Of a stretch of DNA of 6,220 nt, positions 1-5,870 are shown one piece after another. Below the pieces are notes generated by a model. That model made no database searches. It worked only from the letters and a program-made list of their open reading frames with translations, and was not told the origin of the DNA. The DNA is taken from NCBI GenBank assembly GCA_021845325.1, contig JAKBRR010000116.1, positions 1 through 6,220 on the forward strand, in the 5' to 3' direction. Source of the stretch: Thermoplasmata archaeon (GTDB lineage: Archaea > Thermoplasmatota > Thermoplasmata > Thermoplasmatales > Thermoplasmataceae). The position numbers and the translations under genes are program-made. Numbering within the stretch: position 1 is the stretch's first letter; each line of letters begins with the position of its first letter.

Positions 1-874
1 AGGAAAAGTACTTGCAAACAGATATCTTGAAAACTATGATGAGTTAGACGTTGATTTTATTTCTAATGGAAAAGATATGAGAATAGCAGGAATATCAATT
101 CACATAGAGGAAGCAGGTATCCATTCAGGAGATGCGCTTAGCATTACCGGACCGGATTTAATCAGGAAAGATATACTGAATAGAATAGAGCAGATTTTAC
201 ATAAATTAACCTCATATTATGAGCTGAAAGGCTTCAGCAATCTCCAGCTTGCTGTTAAGGATGACATAATAATGATAATTGAACTGAACGCGAGGCTTAG
301 CAGATCCTTTTCTTTCATCTGCAAGTCTACTGGTATAAACTGGATCAAATATGGAATAGATGCAATTATATGGGGAGTACTACCGGATTTTCAATGGAAC
401 CCGAAAACGTATTCTGCCAAAATCCCGGTTTTCCCATTCAGGATTTTCTCAGGGGAAAATATGAGAATTGGCCCTGAAATGAGATCGACGGGAGAAATGA
501 TGGTATCGGGAAAGACTCAGGAGGAGATGTGGTCTAAAATAGCAAGGCATTATGGAATGGATACCTATAGACATGCAGTTATTTATTCTGACAAAAACGT
601 TTCCATACGAATTAAACAATTAACTGCTGGAATCAATGGGATCGAGGTGTTCAATCCGGATGAGATTGAGGAAATGATAGAGAGAATTGAATTTCTTAAT
701 ACACCGACATTTGTAGATCTTGGCGGAGAAATTAATCCTGAAGTGGAAAACATTAAAAAAATATTACTCAGAAGGGGTTGTCCAGTTATTTTAAATGAAC
801 GCCTTTTCATGCGCTTGATTTCGTCGCAGCAGGTTACCTCGAAAGCAAGGGAACTTACATCCTATCATAATTAA
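1..874 (+). CDS. carB: Carbamoyl-phosphate synthase large subunit, C-terminal part (5' end outside window)
   Basis: The large subunit makes carbamoyl phosphate from bicarbonate, two ATP and ammonia delivered by the small subunit, feeding pyrimidine and arginine synthesis in the cytoplasm. The reading frame is open from base 2, so about 290 C-terminal residues of a protein usually near 1050 are visible. Seen here are the end of the second ATP-grasp domain: YDELDVDFISNG, HIEEAGIHSGD (bases 101-133), NLQLAVK with the metal/ATP-site Gln, and IIELNAR (about 275-295), where the usual EVNPR has become ELNAR but the ligands Glu, Asn and Arg remain. Next comes GPEMRSTGEMM (470-502), a CarB hallmark. 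The last 120 residues occupy the place of the MGS-like allosteric domain but are short and divergent, without a TSGTA-like loop. The Met codon at 77 is internal, not the start. Identity is very secure; whether the enzyme is still regulated is open. Confidence 0.95.
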   Translation, partial: GKVLANRYLENYDELDVDFISNGKDMRIAGISIHIEEAGIHSGDALSITGPDLIRKDILNRIEQILHKLTSYYELKGFSNLQLAVKDDIIMIIELNARLSRSFSFICKSTGINWIKYGIDAIIWGVLPDFQWNPKTYSAKIPVFPFRIFSGENMRIGPEMRSTGEMMVSGKTQEEMWSKIARHYGMDTYRHAVIYSDKNVSIRIKQLTAGINGIEVFNPDEIEEMIERIEFLNTPTFVDLGGEINPEVENIKKILLRRGCPVILNERLFMRLISSQQVTSKARELTSYHN

Positions 875-911
875 ATTTATTTAGCAATCAATATACACAA
901 TAAGTGCAAGC

Positions 912-940
912 TTTAATCCGGGTTATAATCATGGTTATAA
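912..940 (+). promoter_or_regulatory. Putative aroD promoter with 8-bp direct repeat at the start codon
   Basis: TTTAAT at 912-917 is centred about 26 bp before the aroD ATG (941), the spacing expected for an archaeal TATA box driving a leaderless transcript. It departs from the TTTATA consensus. Between it and the ATG, GGTTATAA occurs twice (921-928 and 933-940) with a 12-bp period; the second copy abuts the ATG. No Shine-Dalgarno sequence is visible, consistent with leaderless initiation. The alternative is read-through from carB across the 66-bp gap. Promoter assignment is inference from spacing alone. Confidence 0.4.
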
Positions 941-1621
941 ATGTCTGCATCAATTGAAATTTTAAAAAAAACGGGAAAGTTTCCTGTTGTAATAGTTTCC
1001 ATTATTCCTGAGTCACTTGAAAAGACAGTGAAAGTATTGCAGAAACTTAACTCCATGGGCAATGTTGTCCCTGAAATACGATATGATCTGATCAAAAACA
1101 CCAGCATGGAAGATAGAATCCACATTCTGGACATTTTAAACCGTTCTTTTTCAAACATGATCACCACCTTCAGAGAGAAGAATATGGAGAAGGCAGCTAT
1201 TTTTTACTCTCAAGCATTGTTGAAGAAAGGGAATATAATCGACGTTGATTCTTCTCTAATCGGGAAAATTGGAATAGAACTTCCCCGAGATCGAACTCTG
1301 GTATCATTTCATATTACTGATAAAACTCCGGTTATGGATATCATTGAAGGCGTTTTTCACGATGGATTCAGAGCTGTAAAGGTGGCAATAAGGACACAAT
1401 CTGAAGGTTCATTTTTAGGGCTATGCAGAGATATCTCGACTATCAGAACAGAAAAAAACATTTTATCTCTCATTCCAATGGGCGGAGAATCAAGTATATA
1501 CAGGCTTATCTCTTCATTAACAGTATCTGATTTTACTTATACGAAGTATAAAAATGAAACAGGTGAGGGACAGTTGAATTATGAAATAATGCTGAAAATA
1601 ATCGATCTGCTTCATAAATGA
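941..1621 (+). CDS. aroD: Type I 3-dehydroquinate dehydratase
   Basis: Converts 3-dehydroquinate to 3-dehydroshikimate by a Schiff-base mechanism, the third step of the shikimate pathway to aromatic amino acids. At 226 residues it has the usual size of a free-standing type I enzyme (TIM barrel). Motifs in order: PVVIVSI (first strand, 15-21), PEIRYD (44-49, binding Glu45/Arg47), TTFR (75-78, Arg78), IIDVD (99-103), VSFHITDKTP (121-130, catalytic His124), AVKVAI (145-150, Schiff-base Lys147), MGGESSIYRL (180-189, Arg188 in the place of the ISR substrate-binding Arg) and TGEGQ (207-211, Gln211; Thr207 replaces the usual Ser). All key catalytic positions are kept, so it should be active. An in-frame TAA lies directly before the ATG, which fixes the upstream limit. 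It follows carB in the same direction after 66 bp and converges on the pirin gene 25 bp downstream. Confidence 0.93.
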   Translation: MSASIEILKKTGKFPVVIVSIIPESLEKTVKVLQKLNSMGNVVPEIRYDLIKNTSMEDRIHILDILNRSFSNMITTFREKNMEKAAIFYSQALLKKGNIIDVDSSLIGKIGIELPRDRTLVSFHITDKTPVMDIIEGVFHDGFRAVKVAIRTQSEGSFLGLCRDISTIRTEKNILSLIPMGGESSIYRLISSLTVSDFTYTKYKNETGEGQLNYEIMLKIIDLLHK

Positions 1622-1646
1622 ATGCAATGAATTTCTTAATGTATTC

Positions 1647-2513
1647 CTATACCTGCTCAACTTCGCGATGTTTAAGAAATGTTCCCTGATTCAGTTCACG
1701 ATAAGCTGATTCTATTTGATTCCACGAGTTCATTACTATTGGCCCTCTCCAGGCAACGGGCTCATTAAGAGGTTTGCCGGTAAGCAGGACAAACTTTGCC
1801 TGACTGTCTCCTGTGGATAAAAATATATTTTCCCCTGTTCTGTCAAGTACTGCTGTTGAATTTTTCATTATTCTCTGGTGTTCGCTGCCAATATAAATTG
1901 AGCCTTCATATATGTATATGATAGAAGTGTAACCGGATTTTATTGGAATGGACAATTCCCGTTCAGGCGGAACATTCACATCAAATATGGCGGTTTCAGC
2001 CCTTATTGAAAAAGCAGGATTCGATTCCTCATTGAGGCTCCCGGTGATAATTTTGAACGTCGCATCTTCAATGTAAGACTCTGGAATATTATGCCCTTTC
2101 AAGTCTTTATATCTGGGCATTGACATTTTCTTGTCCGCTGGAAGATTAACCCAGATCTGAAATCCGTTGATTCCATCCCTGTTCAATTGAGGCATTTCCT
2201 GATGAATTATCCCACTGCCCGCAGACATCCACTGTGTATCTCCTGAACTTATTTTTCCAGTGTTACCTGTGCTGTCCTCATGCTGAATTTCTCCATTGAG
2301 AATATACGTGACAGTCTCAATTCCTCTGTGCGGGTGCCATGGGAAACCAGCCATGTATCCCTCCGGATCCACTGAATTAAAATTGTCCATCATTAAAAAT
2401 GGATCAATTAACGGTTCAACATAATAGGAAAATGCCCTGTTAAGTTTGACTCCTGCTCCATCTGAAGTGCTCTGTGCCTGAATGACCCTTAACAATTTTC
2501 TATTAACTATCAT
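1647..2513 (-). CDS. Pirin-family bicupin iron protein
   Basis: Pirins are two-domain cupins that bind one metal, usually iron, in the N-terminal barrel. Some members (such as E. coli YhhW and human pirin) show quercetin 2,3-dioxygenase activity and others act as redox-sensing cofactors; the role here is unknown. From the chosen start the protein is 288 residues. The N-terminal cupin has FPWHPHRGIETVTY (57-70) with metal ligands His60 and His62, QHEDSTGNTG (77-86), GDTQWMSAGSGIIHQEMP (91-108) with His104 and Glu106, then PADKKMSMPRYKD. The C-terminal cupin carries EPVAWRGPIVMNS (251-263), a pirin hallmark. All four ligands have the spacing known from human pirin. The frame stays open 20 codons further up to an ATG at 2573, but those residues (Asn/Ile-rich) do not resemble pirin. 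A TATA-like box 24-31 bp before the 2513 ATG supports a leaderless start there. It ends with TAG and is divergent from the DUF47-PiT operon. Confidence 0.93.
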   Translation of the reverse strand: MIVNRKLLRVIQAQSTSDGAGVKLNRAFSYYVEPLIDPFLMMDNFNSVDPEGYMAGFPWHPHRGIETVTYILNGEIQHEDSTGNTGKISSGDTQWMSAGSGIIHQEMPQLNRDGINGFQIWVNLPADKKMSMPRYKDLKGHNIPESYIEDATFKIITGSLNEESNPAFSIRAETAIFDVNVPPERELSIPIKSGYTSIIYIYEGSIYIGSEHQRIMKNSTAVLDRTGENIFLSTGDSQAKFVLLTGKPLNEPVAWRGPIVMNSWNQIESAYRELNQGTFLKHREVEQV

Positions 2514-2524
2514 ATTGATAGTTA
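2504..2524. promoter_or_regulatory. Perfect palindrome (9-bp arms) over the pirin start: candidate operator
   Basis: The arms TAACTATCA (2504-2512) and TGATAGTTA (2516-2524) are perfect inverted copies around a 3-bp centre TAT; the pirin start codon (complement of 2511-2513) lies within it. A second, overlapping inverted pair is ATTAACTAT (2502-2510) with ATAGTTAAT (2524-2532). The predicted transcription start coincides with the centre, a position where a dimeric repressor would block initiation. Sequence symmetry is directly seen; the operator role is inferred. Confidence 0.5.
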
Positions 2525-2536
2525 TAGTTAATAGGT

Positions 2537-2544
2537 TAATATTT
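2537..2544 (-). promoter_or_regulatory. TATA box of the pirin gene
   Basis: Read on the minus strand this is AAATATTA, centred about 27 bp upstream of the ATG at 2513, the normal TATA-to-start distance of archaeal promoters. It therefore predicts a transcript starting at or within a base or two of the ATG, and argues against the longer reading frame from 2573, whose start codon would lie upstream of this box. Inference from spacing; no strong BRE is visible. Confidence 0.5.
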
Positions 2545-2590
2545 CTATTCTTTTCAATGATGTTTAAATTCATTCACATATGAGAGAGCT

Positions 2591-2598
2591 TTTTATAT
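2591..2598 (+). promoter_or_regulatory. TATA box of the DUF47-PiT operon
   Basis: TTTTATAT sits 20-27 bp before the ATG at 2618 (centre about 24 bp away), close to the archaeal TATA consensus. No Shine-Dalgarno sequence precedes the ATG (the bases before it are TTTAAAAGA), so a leaderless or nearly leaderless mRNA is predicted. The TATA boxes of this operon and of the divergent pirin gene are about 55 bp apart, centre to centre. Confidence 0.6.
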
Positions 2599-2617
2599 CC
2601 TTTAACAATTTAAAAGA

Positions 2618-3298
2618 ATGGTTAACTACAGTTTTCTGAAGAGATTAATGGTTGTTGGAGAGAGGCAGGTTCTTCAGAAGATGACATATTATGCAGAGTT
2701 GATAGAGTCATCCAGTAATTACATTTTGGAGATGATATCAGGTGAAAATGAAAATTTAGAAACTCTAGCTGAAAACGTTTATGAGAAGGAGAAAGAAGGA
2801 GATTCTCTTACATTTAATCTCAAGAATATTATTACCTCGGGGGCAATAGGTTCAAATCTAATGGACAATTTTCTTGAACTGGCTGAAACATTTGATGACA
2901 TTCTGGACAAATCCTACTGGATCTCAAGGGAGGTCGTTCGAGCAAGGAATAGTCCTCTTTTTAAAGATGAAAGGGAAAAATTCATTAGAAATGTGTATTC
3001 TAACTTTATTGACATTATAAACTCAAACGTTTCAGCTTCAAAATTAATAAAGCAGATTCTTGAGGCGAACAACCTTGAGGAAATCAGGACCAAGAGAGAA
3101 GAGATAGAAAGACTTGAACAGGATGTCGACGAAATGAAAGACGGTATTATCGACTTACTTTATAAAAAATCAGATTCAATATCTTACCTGGCCTTTAATC
3201 ATCTAAATTCCATGGTTCACATACTCGATGATATGCTCGATGGATGTGAAGATGTATCTGACATTGTCCTTACTATTGTTCAATCTGTTTCAAAATGA
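2618..3298 (+). CDS. DUF47 family PhoU-like protein (phosphate transport partner)
   Basis: DUF47 proteins are cytoplasmic all-helical relatives of PhoU that are usually encoded next to PiT phosphate transporters and are thought to regulate or assist them. This 226-residue protein has the usual family length and is rich in Glu, Asp, Lys and Leu with heptad-like helical stretches. Visible features are the N-terminal FLKRLMVVGERQVLQKM, an ExxxD-type acidic motif in YEKEKEGDSLT (55-65), a long charged helix around ERLEQDVDEMKDGIIDLLYK (164-183), and the C-terminal HILDDMLDGCEDVSDIV (201-217), which matches the acidic D-D-E-D metal-binding helix typical of PhoU domains. No signal peptide or membrane segment is present. 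Its TGA overlaps the ATG of the PiT gene in an ATGA, so the two are almost certainly co-transcribed and translationally coupled. Family assignment is strong; the exact regulatory action is not shown by sequence. Confidence 0.88.
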   Translation: MVNYSFLKRLMVVGERQVLQKMTYYAELIESSSNYILEMISGENENLETLAENVYEKEKEGDSLTFNLKNIITSGAIGSNLMDNFLELAETFDDILDKSYWISREVVRARNSPLFKDEREKFIRNVYSNFIDIINSNVSASKLIKQILEANNLEEIRTKREEIERLEQDVDEMKDGIIDLLYKKSDSISYLAFNHLNSMVHILDDMLDGCEDVSDIVLTIVQSVSK

Positions 3299-4194
3299 TT
3301 TATTTTATAACAATCCTTGTACTTTCGGGTTTACTGTCCGGTTTCGTATCAGGCAATAACTTAAGCGCCGCCGTTGGAAATATTATAGGATCAAGAATTG
3401 TAAGCAGGGACATGGGTTTAATTGTAGGAATTGCAGGTTTTTCATTTGGTTTACTTATTGAGGGCCATTTACTCAAGGATTCTGTGGCAAAAATAATGCC
3501 GCAGTCTCCAGTTTTTATAATATTTGCCCTTGCAGTTTCCCTGTTCATTTTTATATTCGCCACATGGGCAAGGATACCTCTGTCGCTTACAATGGCTCTT
3601 GTTGGGACTGGACTGGGCATCTCTTTGAGATATGGGTATGCCTTTAACGTAGATTATGTGTACCTCGTTATTGCCGCATGGGTTTTTGCTCCTTTAATAT
3701 CAATAATACTATCCATAGTTTTGAACAGAGTTATGCTGAGAAAATCTTCAATCAACCCCTGGTCTGTTCCGAAGATTTTAAAACCACTTCTTGTCATTGT
3801 ATCCTTTCTAACGGCCTTTACACTGGGTGCAAATACCCTGGGACTAATAGCGGCACTTACCGGTGATAACCTTTCAGACCTCGCCATAATGACATTTGGC
3901 ATTGTTTTTGGATCTATTTTCCTGAGCAAAGGTGTTATAAAACGTGTTTCCCAGGAAATGTATTCCATGAGATATGTGAGCGCTTTTGTTTCACTTCTGG
4001 TATCCTCCCTTCTCGTGGAAACGGCCACATTTTTTTCCGTTCCATTATCGAACACTCAAACCCTAACTTCCAGCATCCTTGGTTCAGGAATTTCATATAA
4101 AATTAAGGCAATTTTCCTTAAGCCATTTATGATCGTGGTTGCTATGTGGATCATTTCTCCATTGATTGGTCTTTTACTGGGTTATGCTCTATAA
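3295..4194 (+). CDS. PiT-family inorganic phosphate (or related anion) transporter
   Basis: An integral membrane protein of 299 residues, short for PiT (about 490 in E. coli PitA, near 330 in many archaea). Hydrophobic segments lie near residues 1-20, 39-60, 72-90, 94-112, 120-144, 161-186, 196-212, 225-247 and 274-298, so roughly nine to ten helices. The two inverted PiT repeats are visible. The first has SGNNLSAAVGNIIGS (19-33) followed by the re-entrant-type RIPLSLTMALVGTGLG (93-108). The second has LGANTLGLIAAL (177-188) followed by SVPLSNTQTLTSSILGSG (248-265). The classic GANDxANA Asp is Asn22 in the first repeat and Thr181 in the second. Coupling to a DUF47 gene by a 4-bp overlap favours phosphate as substrate, though PiT relatives also carry sulfate. 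Its start has no Shine-Dalgarno sequence, consistent with translation coupled to the upstream gene. It ends 6 bp from the end of a convergent gene. Confidence 0.87.
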   Translation: MIYFITILVLSGLLSGFVSGNNLSAAVGNIIGSRIVSRDMGLIVGIAGFSFGLLIEGHLLKDSVAKIMPQSPVFIIFALAVSLFIFIFATWARIPLSLTMALVGTGLGISLRYGYAFNVDYVYLVIAAWVFAPLISIILSIVLNRVMLRKSSINPWSVPKILKPLLVIVSFLTAFTLGANTLGLIAALTGDNLSDLAIMTFGIVFGSIFLSKGVIKRVSQEMYSMRYVSAFVSLLVSSLLVETATFFSVPLSNTQTLTSSILGSGISYKIKAIFLKPFMIVVAMWIISPLIGLLLGYAL

Positions 4195-4200
4195 TATAAC

Positions 4201-4935
4201 TTAAAAATCATATAATGATTTCTTTCTTGCCCTCTCCATATAGCCAAAATAATATTTAGCAGTAATAGAAGGAGATCGGAAAGCTTTTCCATTGATCATC
4301 AGTTTGCCCTGTCTTGATGTGATTATTCCTGACTTTATGCCGGTATCTAGATAAAAATCTATTGTCTTTGATAAATCTTCCCCGTTTATTCCCAACCGGA
4401 AAGGCATAAGTTCGTTTAGCAGTATGAGGCGCGCCACAGAGAACCCATAACTCTTCCTGTAACCAAGGACAGCCCGCATACATTCAAAAAAAGAAACCGG
4501 ATCAATGCCTTCATAAACTGGAAATGGAGCCTGGGGAATTAAGGACATGTGCATTTCAGAATCCGGAAGAACTACGAGGGCTTCGCTTCCATCCCTGCCT
4601 GAATACCACTTTTCTCCCGTTAGTCCATCAAAAGCCTTTCTGTGATTGGCATAAGTCACCAATATCTTTCTTTCAAATCCTGAATAGTTGTATCTGTTTA
4701 AATATCCAAAATACCGCCCGTCTATACATAGGAAAAACCTGATTGGATTTCCATTCCTTTCATTAAACTTCAACAGGGCGAACCCATTTGAAACTGCTGG
4801 GCGTTCAACCTGATCTATGTCAAGGAATTGCTCCTGCGATTTTATTGCAGAATATACCATGCTAATAAGTTTGTGAAGGTATATTCCCTCTTTGTTGTTA
4901 GATTGTTCGAAAGAATAGGTTTTCAACTCAGGCAA
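4201..4935 (-). CDS. Unrecognised protein, second gene of a two-gene operon, with possible C-terminal winged helix
   Basis: I do not recognise this 244-residue protein. It has no signal peptide or membrane segment and looks like a soluble cytoplasmic alpha/beta protein. Residues 50-125 are strand-rich with many aromatics (RFFLCIDGRYFGYLNRYNYSGF at 66-87). Residues 145-180 are helical (SFFECMRAVLGYRKSYGF). Residues about 168-216 (ARLILLNELMPF, then EDLSKTIDFYLDTGIKSGII and KLMING) have the helix-turn-helix-strand-strand rhythm of a winged helix, which is inference only. The tail is basic (YMERARKKSLYDF). The start is TTG at 4935, chosen because a GGGGGGAG Shine-Dalgarno sequence lies 6 bases upstream; no ATG exists in this frame upstream before an in-frame TAG, and the next ATG (4860) would remove 25 residues. 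The first 8 bases overlap the end of the upstream gene, so translational coupling is likely. It is tail-to-tail with the PiT gene, 6 bp apart. Confidence 0.75.
   Translation of the reverse strand: MPELKTYSFEQSNNKEGIYLHKLISMVYSAIKSQEQFLDIDQVERPAVSNGFALLKFNERNGNPIRFFLCIDGRYFGYLNRYNYSGFERKILVTYANHRKAFDGLTGEKWYSGRDGSEALVVLPDSEMHMSLIPQAPFPVYEGIDPVSFFECMRAVLGYRKSYGFSVARLILLNELMPFRLGINGEDLSKTIDFYLDTGIKSGIITSRQGKLMINGKAFRSPSITAKYYFGYMERARKKSLYDF
4207..4228 (+). terminator. Possible terminator after the PiT gene
   Basis: ATCAT-ATA-ATGAT (4207-4219) is a small inverted repeat followed by a pyrimidine-rich run, TTCTTTCTT (4220-4228), 13 bp after the transporter's stop codon. Archaeal termination relies mostly on T-rich non-template strands, so the run is more relevant than the weak AT hairpin. 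It lies inside the last codons of the convergent gene, so coding constraint may explain it. Confidence 0.25.
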
Positions 4936-5794
4936 TAAAAACTCCCCCCATATCCTCTATCTCTTCGGCCAGCTTGCCGATCATACCTATGGATGTGCTT
5001 GCCATTGGAAATATGGAAATTTTATTATCCTCCATAAATGCCCTTACCAGATTTTGACTGTCACCTCTTCGAAATATCACCATTTCAGACCCGCCCGAAA
5101 TTTTTGACCGCCATGTGATAAGTTTGCTTGAAAGAAAAAGGTCCCATGCATGTCTGTCGGAAATCAAAAATCTTACTGGAACAGGTCTCTCTTCAATACT
5201 TCCACCTTTTTTGAAAACACATTTACCAATTCTTTCAAATGCCTCCATGGAGAGAGAAAGTGCTTCATAGACTATTTCTGAAATGATTTTTGACACTTCC
5301 TGTCTTCTGCCAAAAGCTTCCATTGAAAAGTCTTTTTTCAAACAAATTTCTGTTTCTTCCCCTCTAATAACTATATGATTAATCCTGTAAGCCCTGCTTC
5401 GGAAATTGTTGATAGTATCCAAATCGATTGTGGTTCCATCTCGATACAGGATATTAATCACGGAACCATCTGCTCCAGCTAAATTAATTCCAGCTATACC
5501 CATATTCCTCTCATTACAGTATTCGCAAATTTTAAGAAATGTTCCATTAAAAATAGTTAGTTGCTCTATGCCCGGCTTTGCATAAAGAAATCCAGATACC
5601 TTAACTTTGTTGTTTCTAAGGAGAAAGAGGCGGTAACTATTGATTACCGGGATTGATTTTGTAAATATGGAATATTCTCCCGTTAGAGGAAATAATTCAT
5701 TGTTTCCCCTGAGTAGAATAAAATGAAATTTTCCATTATCACGTCTCTCAGGCATTATCTGAAGTATAACCTCTGAGAGTTCGGACTTATCCAT
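4928..5794 (-). CDS. Unrecognised soluble protein, first gene of a two-gene operon
   Basis: I do not recognise this 288-residue protein. It has no membrane segment or signal peptide. The N-terminal half (about 20-150) is strand-rich with short hydrophobic stretches: FHFILLRG (23-30), SYRLFLLRNNKVKVSGFLYAK (53-73), GIAGINLAGADGSVINILYRDG (99-120). A single Cys-Glu-Tyr-Cys (90-93) is too little for a zinc site alone. A charged helical region follows (about 155-195, RRQEVSKIISEIVYEALSL), then a C-terminal alpha/beta part with VPVRFLISD (205-213), SEMVIFRRGD (236-245) and KISIFPM (258-264). The frame is open up to a TTG at 5803, but the ATG at 5794 is chosen because TTTTATA lies 20-26 bp upstream, predicting a leaderless mRNA at that ATG, and would be too close to the TTG. 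Its TGA overlaps the next gene, suggesting the two products work together. It is divergent from an MFS transporter. Confidence 0.75.
   Translation of the reverse strand: MDKSELSEVILQIMPERRDNGKFHFILLRGNNELFPLTGEYSIFTKSIPVINSYRLFLLRNNKVKVSGFLYAKPGIEQLTIFNGTFLKICEYCNERNMGIAGINLAGADGSVINILYRDGTTIDLDTINNFRSRAYRINHIVIRGEETEICLKKDFSMEAFGRRQEVSKIISEIVYEALSLSMEAFERIGKCVFKKGGSIEERPVPVRFLISDRHAWDLFLSSKLITWRSKISGGSEMVIFRRGDSQNLVRAFMEDNKISIFPMASTSIGMIGKLAEEIEDMGGVFIA
4942..4949 (-). promoter_or_regulatory. Strong Shine-Dalgarno sequence selecting a TTG start
   Basis: On the minus strand this reads GGGGGGAG, complementary to the pyrimidine-rich 3' end of archaeal 16S rRNA, and ends 6 bases before the TTG at 4935. 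It lies inside the last codons of the upstream gene (the Met-Gly-Gly-Val region). It fits the common Thermoplasmatales pattern in which leading genes are leaderless and internal operon genes use Shine-Dalgarno sites. It is the main reason for preferring TTG 4935 over the later TTG at 4926. Confidence 0.6.
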
Positions 5795-5804
5795 GGGGAA
5801 CAAT

Positions 5805-5870
5805 TTACATTGGTATAAAATGGTTTTTTACAATGAGAATGGTAAAGGGAAAATATAGGTCCCAATGTAA
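5805..5870. repeat. Inverted 9-bp repeat flanking the operon promoter: candidate operator pair
   Basis: TTACATTGG (5805-5813) and CCAATGTAA (5862-5870) are perfect inverted copies separated by 48 bp. The first abuts the downstream edge of the TATA box of the minus-strand operon, between box and start codon; the second lies upstream of the box. Both arms fall outside the predicted leaderless transcript, so the symmetry would act in DNA, for example as two half-sites for a repressor. In AT-rich DNA a 9-bp match could still be chance. Confidence 0.35.
5814..5820 (-). promoter_or_regulatory. TATA box of the unrecognised two-gene operon
   Basis: TTTTATA on the minus strand, 20-26 bp before the ATG at 5794 and close to the archaeal consensus. 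The distance predicts transcription starting at or next to that ATG, which decides against the TTG at 5803 (only 11-17 bp from the box). Confidence 0.5.

Noticed and set aside
583..1167. Minus-strand open frames at 583-810 and 913-1167
   Set aside because: They lie opposite carB and aroD, which carry clear family motifs; no recognisable content or promoter of their own.
2514..2573. Twenty-codon N-terminal extension of the pirin gene from the ATG at 2573
   Set aside because: The extra residues are Asn/Ile-rich and unlike pirin N-termini, and the predicted TATA box lies downstream of that ATG.
3300..4055. Minus-strand open frames at 3300-3620 and 3654-4055, and plus-strand 3678-3866
   Set aside because: All overlap the PiT gene in other frames; their composition is that of antisense or shifted membrane-protein codons.
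4256..4742. Minus-strand open frame 4256-4483 and plus-strand 4524-4742
   Set aside because: Both lie within the 244-residue unrecognised gene in other frames; they are Cys/Trp-rich shadow translations without support.
5795..5803. TTG start at 5803 for the 288-residue unrecognised protein
   Set aside because: It adds only three residues, uses a rare start codon with no Shine-Dalgarno, and lies too close to the TATA box; the ATG at 5794 fits better.
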